Shown here: one piece after another, positions 56,065-64,000 of the stretch
How positions within the stretch are numbered: position 1 is the stretch's first letter
How the letters are laid out: every line of letters begins with the position of its first letter
Assembly (NCBI GenBank): GCA_036924085.1
Contig: JAVGWX010000008.1
Coordinates: forward strand, 55,640,814-55,704,813
Source of the DNA: Ariolimax columbianus
Taxonomy: Eukaryota > Mollusca > Gastropoda > Stylommatophora > Arionidae
Direction: 5' to 3'
DNA: 64,000 bases
Made by a program: the position numbers and the translations under genes
Notes under the pieces: generated by a model
What the model saw: the letters and a program-made list of their open reading frames with translations, nothing else
Database searches by the model: none
What the model was told of the DNA's origin: nothing

Positions 56065-56444
56065 ATCACATCCAAACATTAAAAATACAAAACAGAAAAG
56101 AACGGGTTTCCTGTCGCATCCACACAACCAGCAAATCCTATTTTACGAAGAAGCATCCAATTTGCATTTAAAAGGGAAAAGGTCTCTTACATAGAAATTG
56201 CTTTTGCTGAATATCCAACTAAGACACATTACTCATTTATTTTGGGCAAAAGTCCCATACATTACAATATAAACAAAGGACAATTGATTTAATAAAGGAA
56301 CGCTATACAATACGTTATTCTTATCCATATGGTAATAACAGAGCATAATTGGGCATTATCAAACTAAGATAAAAGAAACATCGTAACAACAGAGATGAAA
56401 TATGAGAAAAGACACCAAAAAACCGGCCTAAAGTGTCCAGAAAA
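56065..56444. other. unassigned AT-rich DNA
   Basis: No feature recognised. Confidence 0.3.
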
Positions 56445-56800
56445 AAACAATTGGAGGTGACGTAATACAGGTTTATAAGATAATCACAGGAATGGATAAA
56501 TTAGATTATGACAAGTTTTTTTCAAAATACAACCACCTATAAGAACAAGAGGGCATAGCAACAAATTAACTAAAGAAAGGTCCAGTTTGGATATCAGAAA
56601 ATATCTTTTTAGTCAGAGAGTGATGAATGCGTGGAGTGCATTGCCACAGAAATTAGTAGAGGCACGGACAAGTAATGCATTTTCAGAATAGATTGGATGT
56701 GCATTGCTTTTAGAGGAAGGTCGTGTAAACGAAACTGGCTGTATACAGACAATGCAGAGTCTTCTGAACCAGTATAAAGAAGTTAAGTTAAGAAATACCT
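56445..56800 (+). mobile_element. CR1-like LINE 3' fragment
   Basis: VIQVYKIITGMDKLDYDKFF, an RGH-like block with frame changes, MNAWSALPQKLVEARTSNAF, then the shared tail (aactggctgtatacagacaa ... gaaccagtataaagaagtta) ending in gttaagttaag near 56795. The longest and best-ordered copy of this tail family in the window. Confidence 0.75.
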
Positions 56801-57120
56801 GCGATGAATGATTGGTGTAACAAGAATGGATAGAAACAGAAGTGAAGATATAGGAAACAGGTAGACACAGCAGTAGTGTTAGGCTTCATCAAGAGACAGC
56901 AAACTAAATGGTTGGACCACGTAACATTTCAAACATCAGAAAGCAAATTTATACAGATCAAATTGATACAGAGCCAAGAGTCGCGAACACAAAAGATGGA
57001 CAGCAGAAATGACAAGCTGTAACATCTCATGTACGAATAACAAAGTGGGACCTGATCAAGGCACTGAAGGGCACAAGCAGGACAAAAAGCTAGAAGAAAA
57101 AAGGAATCACCATCATTCTA
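56801..57120 (+). pseudogene. possible LINE terminal relic
   Basis: Broken frames suggest a LINE carboxyl end (an Arg/Lys-rich run and ARRKKE near 57090-57105), but no block is long enough to be sure. Confidence 0.3.
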
Positions 57121-57474
57121 TACATTCATCTTTCACTTTCGCAAAAACACAAATATTTTAAATTAATATTATTTTTATTTTTGGTGAATTTATATTTATC
57201 CTTGTGTATTAAGCTTTCGCGCATATTTTAAAATGACATATAATATCTCATTTACTATTGTGGTCACCAAAATGCATTTGGAAGGGACACATTCGTTTTC
57301 CGAACATGTTCTATTTCCTATCTGCTCATATATTACTGAATACACGTGTTTTAAATGTATGTTATGTAAAATTAACGATAAATGATTGCCTTATTACTGA
57401 CTCTGCTGACGTGGTTAACGTATGAACAAAGTGATTGTACCAGGTCTCAGATTTTTCTCAAGTTGTGGTCTATC
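57121..57474. other. unassigned AT-rich DNA
   Basis: No feature recognised. Confidence 0.3.
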
Positions 57475-57610
57475 CAGTTCCAATCTTTACAGTTTGGTTT
57501 CTCAAAATGTAAATAGAGAACTCATTTACAGTTAAGTAGACTGGGGCGTATCGATAGCGGGGATTGAAACAAATCTCACTGTCACGAGGAGTATATATGT
57601 GTGGCCAAGA
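57475..57610 (+). repeat. SINE-like core fragment
   Basis: gaactcatttacagttaagt then agactggggcgtatcgatag matches the catttacagct-ggctgg core at 14170-14200 and the related core at 59175-59200. Confidence 0.4.
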
Positions 57611-57656
57611 GGTTATGATTTCCAATTAGGGAAACATAGCATACTGGCTACACAAC

Positions 57657-57979
57657 AATTATGCCTACTACCAGTTGAATAGAAGAGAACAGGTCGTGAT
57701 CTTCAGACTCCGCAATGGCCACAACAGACTGAGGTACCATCTATGCAATAAACTGAAGATAGGTGGCAATGACGATGCATCTGTGGTACAGGGAAAATGA
57801 CGGCTGAACATCTGCTGCAAAATTGCCTGACATACGAGGACCAGAGAAAGCACATGTGGCCAACACTAGACAAGCTCTATGGCAGTGTCGACAGCCTCAG
57901 GATGACAGCTGCTTTCTTCGAACAAATTGAAGTTGACGTCTGACAGCGTACGAAGAAGAAGAAACAGAAGAAGACAATT
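57657..57979 (+). mobile_element. RNase H LINE extreme 3' end
   Basis: NYAYYQLNRREQVVIFRLRN, GHNRLRYHLCNKLKIGG, a one-base loss near 57772, then CGTGKMTAEHLLQNC, MWPTLDKLYGSVDSLRMTAA and the terminus gtctgacagcgtacgaagaa with a GAA-rich tail. It is 5' truncated after the RNase H domain. Confidence 0.85.
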
Positions 57980-58217
57980 AGGGAAATCGGCTGGAAGAAA
58001 GATTCAGAAGTTGATTCAGATTCTACGTCCTTGGCGCGACTGGTTGAATTGAGAGTGACACGAAAGGTGGCAAGAAGGAACACCACACGGGGTTCCAAAG
58101 ATGTCTGGATAACCAGCACAAGACCGGCACGATCAGTCATCTCGTGCTGCAGACATACCGAGGATGCGATCTGGCGCGTATGTCCTGTCCCGAGTACGAC
58201 GAATATCATCGAGACGT

Positions 58218-58252
<35 letters not shown>

Positions 58253-58514
58253 GTCCAAATACAATGGATTTAAACCTCAGAAACGCCTTGATTTGTGTGT
58301 TTTTGTCCTTTTAATCTTGCTTCATTATTCAGATTACGTTGAACTTGTTTGTGTCTTACGGTCTCGTGTATATGAACTTATTAAACTAAGTAGGAAGTCC
58401 TTTGCAGAACGTACTTCTCACAACCGCCAACATATTTGGCTGTTAAATGTTTATTGGCAAGTTTGCTGTACGGTAGGTTGCCATTACTTTCCGTATGTGG
58501 AGGAATGAAATAAT
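57980..58514. other. unassigned DNA
   Basis: Contains the microsatellite below. Otherwise nothing recognised. Confidence 0.3.
58221..58252 (+). repeat. (CTAA)n microsatellite
   Basis: About eight perfect CTAA units. Confidence 0.9.
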
Positions 58515-58620
58515 ACCACGTGTCTGCCAAACTGGACACGAATGTGATTCGAACCGGGTGCGTTGGGATTGTTAAACGGAGGCTTCGCTCCTATCCCACG
58601 CAGCCTCTCGAATTCATTAC
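58515..58620 (-). repeat. tRNA-derived SINE-like head
   Basis: Minus strand carries a perfect B box (ggttcgaatcacattc) about 50 bases after an A-box-like gcgtgggataggagc. The spacing suits a tRNA-like promoter, but stems do not pair well enough for a functional tRNA gene. Confidence 0.5.
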
Positions 58621-59054
58621 GTATTTATAAAATCGGCTAACGTCCTATAAGGGCACTTTCTTTGCTGAATCCGAATATATACATATTTGGTTTGAGAGCC
58701 GTGCCAGTAACGATAGTGAAAATTTAAAAAAACCAAATATTTCATAATGCACCATGAATTCAGGGGCAGGTGGCACGTTTCCTTTTTTTATACCTCATTT
58801 GCGTGGGTCCCAATATTATAGACATGTCATGATGATAATGATATATCAGCCGATGCACACCTGGTTGGTCGTATGTAAACATTATCGCCATAAAGGTTAC
58901 CAGTAAGTGGGTACGTCAATGTTATTGATCGATCAAAACAGCTGGTGGCTAAGGACAGGCTGTGAGGGCACTACCCCATGTAGAAACCAATAAGTAAAAG
59001 AACATCTTACCGTGGGGGTAAAGGTAATAGTAAAGAAAGTCGTGGAGAAGACAT
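58621..59054. other. unassigned DNA
   Basis: No feature recognised. Confidence 0.3.
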
Positions 59055-59254
59055 TGTTGTCGGGGATAAAGTGCTAGAGAATTCAATGTACGTGGTGATA
59101 TCCTGTTTATGAGGCGGGGCGGTCGGTTCCCTTCTTCGTTGTATTTCCTTACCTAACATTTAAAAAAGTACCATTTCCAGCTTGATCGACTGGTGCGTGT
59201 CGGTAACCATAGTTTCATCCATAACCCGCTGTCGGAGACGCAGTAGTGAATGAG
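59055..59254 (+). repeat. SINE-like repeat copy
   Basis: ttgtcggggataaagtgcta, then ggtcggttcccttcttcg, then accatttccagcttgatcga. Same landmark order as at 13806-14215 and 45814-45945. Confidence 0.45.
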
Positions 59255-59532
59255 CTGACAGTATGTTTGAATCAAGCTAAGGGAATTGTAGCTGACCAAC
59301 TCCATTTTCACGCCTCTATGTGATAGCCCTGGACACTGCCTGTACAAATGCAGCTTGGCTCAGAGAAAGGAAATTTAATCAGAAAGACAAATCCGATCCC
59401 CAAAATGCTCTGTTGAAACCCGATGCATTGGGCGGGAAAATGCAGATATCGCAGCTACGCTGTAATTATGACAAAACGTTCTTTTCTTAACGAACGTCAA
59501 CGGATTGGAAGAAGAAGAGAAGAAGAAGAACA
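59255..59532 (+). repeat. SINE-like repeat with GAA tail, copy A
   Basis: Aligns with 63508-63762 in the same orientation: tgatagccctggacactg, gcagcttggct, atccccaaaatgctctgttg, gcgggaaaatgcagatatcg, ctgtaattatgacaaaacgt. Ends in ggaagaagaagagaagaag, the same type of tail as the RNase H LINE. Confidence 0.7.
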
Positions 59533-59533
59533 A

Positions 59534-59590
59534 CTACGTGTTGAAAGGCGAGTGCTCTACCACAACGCTAAACACACGATACCCGAGTGG
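59534..59590 (-). repeat. tRNA-like A-box fragment
   Basis: Minus strand: agcgttgtggtagagcactc then gcctttcaac, a good tRNA D-arm/anticodon-arm sequence. No B box follows. Truncated SINE head. Confidence 0.45.
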
Positions 59591-59670
59591 AACCCATTTT
59601 GAATAGAATAGGACCACTGTAACCTCTCAAGAGGGAGGTGCTAGCGATTTAATTATGTAAAACAAATGTC

Positions 59671-60012
59671 ATGAAAGCCCCCACTGCTCGAACTAACGTA
59701 TTCACATGGAGTGTAAATGCAAATCAATCAATAACTAAACCTTTGCTGAATTACAAAGTCGAGTCAGAAGTGCAGGACACGATAAATCCCGGGTGTCAAT
59801 TCGCTATAGTGCCTAGAAATATTGCTGGGCTGGAACCATTTCAAGGCCTGTGTCATATTTACTTACACAATTTCCCCCATAACGTAAAGCCACTTCCGTT
59901 TGAGGGACGACACAATTTAATATTTTCCTTACGAAAATCTCTTCTTCCATCAACTTTCAACATCAGACTGCCGGCAACCATGTTGCAAAACAGGTTAGGA
60001 CAGTGCAAATAA
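59671..60012 (+). CDS. unrecognised 113-codon open frame
   Basis: Starts MKAPTARTNVF and ends MLQNRLGQCK. No domain, signal peptide or membrane segment that I recognise, and no splice signals or promoter tied to it. It lies among repeats. It may be a chance frame or a fragment of an unknown transposon protein. Confidence 0.2.
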   Translation: MKAPTARTNVFTWSVNANQSITKPLLNYKVESEVQDTINPGCQFAIVPRNIAGLEPFQGLCHIYLHNFPHNVKPLPFEGRHNLIFSLRKSLLPSTFNIRLPATMLQNRLGQCK

Positions 60013-60279
60013 GGAATATCGAACATATGTAAATATTGCTTTGAAAATAAATTTAAATTTCCACGTTTTAAAATCAAATTTTCAGGAATAATACACCCAT
60101 AGCCTCCAGCGTGTTACATAACCATACGAGGAACTTTCATCCATCGCTATATCTGTCTCTTATATTTTGGCAGTTAGATCTTAAATATAGTTGTCACTCT
60201 CTGTAGAAAAATACATTAATATGGCATATTAGTAACGATATGATATTACGTCTTATTGTTGAATAATTTTGATAGAAAC

Positions 60280-61575
60280 CCAGGAGGTAGTACGAGTGTA
60301 GAAGCCAAAGACTACCTATTGATGAACAATGGAAGAGAATATCTAGGCAAATAGAGCCCTAAGGATCTCCAGGTAGTTTCCTTTAAGACTCTGCGACTGG
60401 CATTGACAAAATTCACTAAAAATCCATCGGTAACAATTCGCCCAAGTCAAGCTGTTGGTGAAAAATTTCAACTTCTGTTTAATAGCCTCCACCTCCGCTG
60501 CATCATTTGAACTGTTTTCACCGCATGAGTTACAAAACTTGTATATGGACCCATTCATATATTTCATGTGGATACCCTACCCCGCATAAATGCTTTGAAT
60601 GCTGATCCATCTGTATAGTCCAGGACTGCCAATGTTTGGTAGCTACAGACTGTCTCCAATGCACATGTCTTAGGATATTACGTGTAGTCTCCTTGGTGGC
60701 TGCCTTTTATGTCAAGTGTGTTTTTTATGACTGGCAGGCAAAGATTTTCCCCAGGGGATGGTCCAAAAACATATTTTCCGTTTCTCTTTCTTCTGGTAGA
60801 TGGTGAATATGGCTTTCCTCTTCTGCTACATCCAGAGGGGACAATTGCATCAGTCTTCTCTATTGCTTCTAAGCGTCTATTTATACTACATTTGTATCAC
60901 CATTTTCTTGTTTCTTGTATCTCTCTACCGCTTCAGCCAGTGTCCCCTTTTTACTGATATCAAGCGTTTCTATGTTGGCCTCTATCTCGCACGCCGCTCT
61001 AGGTGCTGATCTCATCCCCCCATAAATTAGTCTGAGAGCTTGATTCTGCAATTGGTCAATAGATGAGATGTTATTTGTACTCACAGTGGTCTGTATGGAA
61101 ATTCTGTAATCCATCACCGGTAGTACATAGCTAAAGTATAGTTGCCAAAGAGTTTGTTTATCAGTTCTCCAATTTGTACTAGCAAGTCTTTTGATTAACT
61201 TTAAACGCTTGGTTGCTTTACGTTTAACATTGCAGATTTGGCTGCCAAATTTCAACTGTCTGTCCAGTGTTACTCCCAGATAAACTGGGGTATCTTCTTG
61301 TAATAGTAATTCCCCATTCATTTTGATATTAATGGATCCCATTGCTTCTTTATGACTGTGGGAGAAGATGGTGTATATGGTTTTCTAGCTATTTATCTTT
61401 AATTTCCACAGTTTGCAGTATACTGAAATTGTTAGTATAACCCTCTGTTGATCTATGCTTTTGCCAAAATGGGATATTTCTGAGTTGTCCAAATTGCGAG
61501 ATCATCAGCAAAGGATAAGACACATTAATATTATTTATCACAAAATTTGTGTAATATGCTGAGGTTTTCATAGAA
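60280..61575 (-). pseudogene. decayed RNase H-type LINE of a second subfamily
   Basis: Minus strand, in order: an RT palm remnant (ISQFGQLRNIPFWQKHRST) near 61500, NGELLLQEDTPVYLGVTLDR and QLKFGSQICNVKRKATKRL at 61315-61200, LPVMDYRISIQTTV and LQNQALRLIYGGMRSAPRAA at 61125-61000, then a decayed RNase H with NDAAEVEAIKQKLKFF near 60510-60460. Clearly related to the family at 6522 and 9654 but diverged throughout, so it is an older or different lineage. Confidence 0.75.
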
Positions 61576-62574
61576 AACTATTATATACCTCTTGGGACAA
61601 AAAAGCTGGGTAGCATTTTTTTAAAACACCTTACAAACTAAAATAGAATCTTAGACAAGTTATTGTAACATGCACAATAAAGTTTAACATAGTTAAAAAA
61701 AGACAAATGAACATGTTTAAAACTAAAATTAATAACTTAATTCCTTTGATTTGCAATTTTAAAAATGTCAATAGTTTAAAACCTTGCAAGAATTAAGTAA
61801 ATGTATCAGCATTCATTAATCTCTATAATCTGCATGATTTTTCATCACAGCTGTGAGGTAATATACGCCTTATAAGGAGTCTCTGTATAACTATTTCAAA
61901 AAACAAAAAAAACAGATGCCAAAAAGGCTGATAATGTCCAACCAATAACTGTTAAAACTTATTTTTTGGTCATTGTCAGAAAATGCTGATACATGATCAT
62001 CTGACATCAGACTGTAGTTTTCATCTTTACATTTGTCTTGATCCACATGTTCTTGTCAATTTTCACATTTACAACTTGTATGTGTTTTTTCCAATCCAGC
62101 TACACTGTTTTGCTTGACAGATTTGATACATTGCTGCACACATACACTTAACTATTTAAAAAAATGATCAGTATATGTGAGCAGTCTCATCTGAGCAAAT
62201 ATTTCCAATTTGTATCCATCATAGACTTTTAAATGGGAATACACATTTTACCACAGTATCAAGTTCGAAGAAGAAGAAGAAGAAAGCTCTGATAAATCTG
62301 TAGCAAATAATGCTTATAATGAGAAATGGAGAAATAAACAACTTAAACCAGTCTACATTTTGCTGTGGATTTGTTGCTTATTTGTGACACTAGTGTACAT
62401 AAGGATTAAAAACACAACACTCAAAACTCTTTGTCATATATTTACTGCTATTAAAAAATTCAGGACACTGAGGAATTTGATTAACTGTCAAGAAAAGATG
62501 TAGACATTCGGTAGAATATTTGGGCAGCTTATTATCTACACCCGCAACGTGGAGGTCTCCGCTAAGATAGGACT
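61576..62574. other. unassigned AT-rich DNA
   Basis: Contains a short GAA run at 62267-62284 that could be an orphan retroelement tail. Otherwise no feature recognised. Confidence 0.35.
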
Positions 62575-62880
62575 CCTCCCAATTTCATAAACACTTGACC
62601 ACGGCCGAGTTTCTATATTCGGTCATGTTGTACAGCTGGGCCAGAAAACCCCGGCCCACAAGATACAACAAAGTCATTCCTCAGTGCTAAAAGTCTTCCC
62701 TCGACTGGCTGGAGGCACAGAAGAGGCCGTCCCTGCACAGTATGGCTCCAGCAGATAGCAACCTCTACCTCCACTCTGAACGAGGCCTAGAACCATGCCA
62801 CAGTAGTAGGTCATGGAAGTGGCCAACTGACACAACAGGTCTCAGACGCCTAAGCAAACATTATTATTATTATTATTATC
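62575..62880 (+). pseudogene. RTE-like LINE 3' end with ATT tail
   Basis: FIFGHVVQLGQKTPAHKIQQ, then RLAGGTEEAVP, in broken frames, followed by aacaggtctcagacgcctaa, gcaaacattattatta and a run of ATT triplets at 62861-62880. Same family and same terminus as the piece embedded in the satellite at 16345-16715. Confidence 0.75.
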
Positions 62881-63239
62881 GTAGCTGCATTATAAAGAAA
62901 AAAAATTGGGTAACTTGGAGGCATTAATTTGTTTTAAAAATTATGTTTGTCAGTGATAATGATTACTAAGACAAGTATATTTTGTGCACTCTGAGACATA
63001 CAATGATTAGAATCACAGACCTTCAATGCCATACCACAAGAAAAAAAATGAGGTATGGGATTAAGCTAGCTGGACACCTCAAGAAGTGTCCCAACTAACC
63101 AAACCTTTCAAAAATCATCACTTGCAACTATGGAAAACAAGAAGAGCTTGATTCAGACATTTATAGACTACATTACTTTCCAAATTTCCTATCATCAAGC
63201 AAAGACCAAATGTAAGTCTTAATGCATCTGTACAGAAAA
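62881..63239. other. unassigned AT-rich DNA
   Basis: No feature recognised. Could be upstream sequence of the following LINE relic. Confidence 0.3.
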
Positions 63240-64000
63240 AAATTAACAGTGCTAGTTACAAAGCCACAGATCCGGTGACTGCATACAAGTAGAAAAATGG
63301 TGAAATATTAATTGAAAGAAATGAAATGCTAGATAGATGGTCAGAGTATATTAATGAACTATACAAAGAAGAAAGAAATGAAGAGCACTTCCTTATTACC
63401 TAACCTGTAAGGTCCCACAATAATTAAAGGTAAAGAAGAAAATGCTTTAACATATTTGAAACACAGCAAAGAAGAGGCTGAAGATACATCAATGAATAAG
63501 CTGACATCAGACAGTGACTCATAGCTGGCTGCTTGCATCAGGATCAGCGAGCCATAGCTGAGTAAGACCATATTCCATCTCTAGGTGGCAGCCCTGGAAA
63601 CAGACTGCAACTTGGCTAAAATAATAGTGATCAATGATGAAGGGCAAACCTGGTCCCAAAAATGCTGTGCTGCAACCAGATGTGTCTGGCCGCAGATTTT
63701 GCAACGTTGCTGTAAACTATGACCCAATGTCACTTTCAAAATAATCGTCAAAGAAGAAAAAACAAAGCAAAGCATCAGGTCCGGATAACGTTATTTATGA
63801 AATAATAAGGCTCTGAGTTTGGTCTGAATGTATTAACTTTCTGAACAACGTTTATGAATCAGAAAAAAATCACAACAGATATTAAATTCATTTTCAAAAA
63901 CCTTCCAAAAAACCTAGGCATGAAGAGTGTAAAACAATATTTATTATGAGTCATATCACCAAAATTCTTATGAGAATACTCATGTTCAGAGCAGTTAACA
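63240..64000 (+). pseudogene. LINE reverse transcriptase relic, interrupted, runs off the window
   Basis: Left part: GEILIERNEMLDRWSEYINE and LYKEERNEEHFLI (about 63300-63395), then IIKGKEENALTYLKH (about 63420-63465), the RT approach region. Right part after an insertion: KASGPDNVIYEIIR (about 63772-63812), the fingers motif, then FLNNVYESEKN, and MSHITKILMRILMFRA (about 63950-63995). The order is that of an RTE-like LINE. Stops and frameshifts are present. Confidence 0.8.
63508..63762 (+). repeat. SINE-like repeat, copy B, nested in the LINE relic
   Basis: Aligns with 59255-59480 (see there) and ends gtcaaagaagaaaa. It separates the YLKH and KASGPD parts of one RT domain. Flanking words acacagcaaagaag (63461) and aacaaagcaaagcat (63762) may be a diverged target-site duplication. 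Confidence 0.65.

Noticed and set aside
58515..58620. Functional tRNA gene on the minus strand
   Set aside because: Perfect B box, but stem pairing is poor and the A box is weak; better explained as a SINE head.

Overview
This is eukaryotic, AT-rich, repeat-dense DNA. The only host gene I can support is one chymotrypsin-fold serine protease with six exons and canonical GT-AG introns (about 42.35-54.46 kb, + strand). Nearly everything else is relics of at least four families of non-LTR retrotransposon, short tRNA-headed SINE-like repeats, one non-autonomous hAT element, minisatellites and microsatellites. The protein style of the retroelements resembles what I know from molluscs, especially gastropods. 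That assignment is inference from memory of families, not a search result.

Layout. 0-15.9 kb: mosaic of retroelement fragments, several nested inside one another: RNase H-bearing LINE ends at about 0.7-1.5, 6.5-7.9 and 9.65-11.4 kb, a second LINE's reverse transcriptase at 7.9-8.8 kb, 3' tails of a CR1-like LINE, two copies of a ~1 kb repeat, and a GTTAAG/GGAGT minisatellite at 11.8-12.4 kb. 16.05-39.99 kb: a 23.9 kb macrosatellite of four large direct units. Each unit has a ~55 bp minisatellite block followed by an antisense 5' piece of the RNase H-type LINE (endonuclease plus reverse transcriptase fingers). Units 1 and 2 also carry an RTE-like LINE tail, and units 1 and 4 carry a tiny tRNA-like insertion with target-site duplications. 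40.0-42.3 kb: decayed LINE DNA that runs to within about 60 bp of the protease TATA box. 42.45-54.36 kb: the protease gene, its introns filled with LINE pieces, a hAT MITE, SINE-like DNA and tandem repeats. 54.5-64 kb: a 52 bp minisatellite just past the gene, then more LINE/SINE relics, ending inside a LINE reverse transcriptase interrupted by a SINE-like insertion.

The protease would be a secreted enzyme: signal peptide, short propeptide, IVNG amino terminus, His/Asp/Ser triad, four disulfides and a chymotrypsin-type S1 pocket. As read here it has an in-frame TAG in exon 4, upstream of the catalytic serine, so it is either a very recent pseudogene or allele, or a base error in the assembly.

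The most unusual object is the macrosatellite. Its units differ by discrete events (local monomer expansion 1, 2, 4, 5; a shared deletion junction; loss of subarrays), so the history of the array can be read directly. No bacterial-style operons, CRISPR arrays, rRNA genes or intact tRNA genes are visible.
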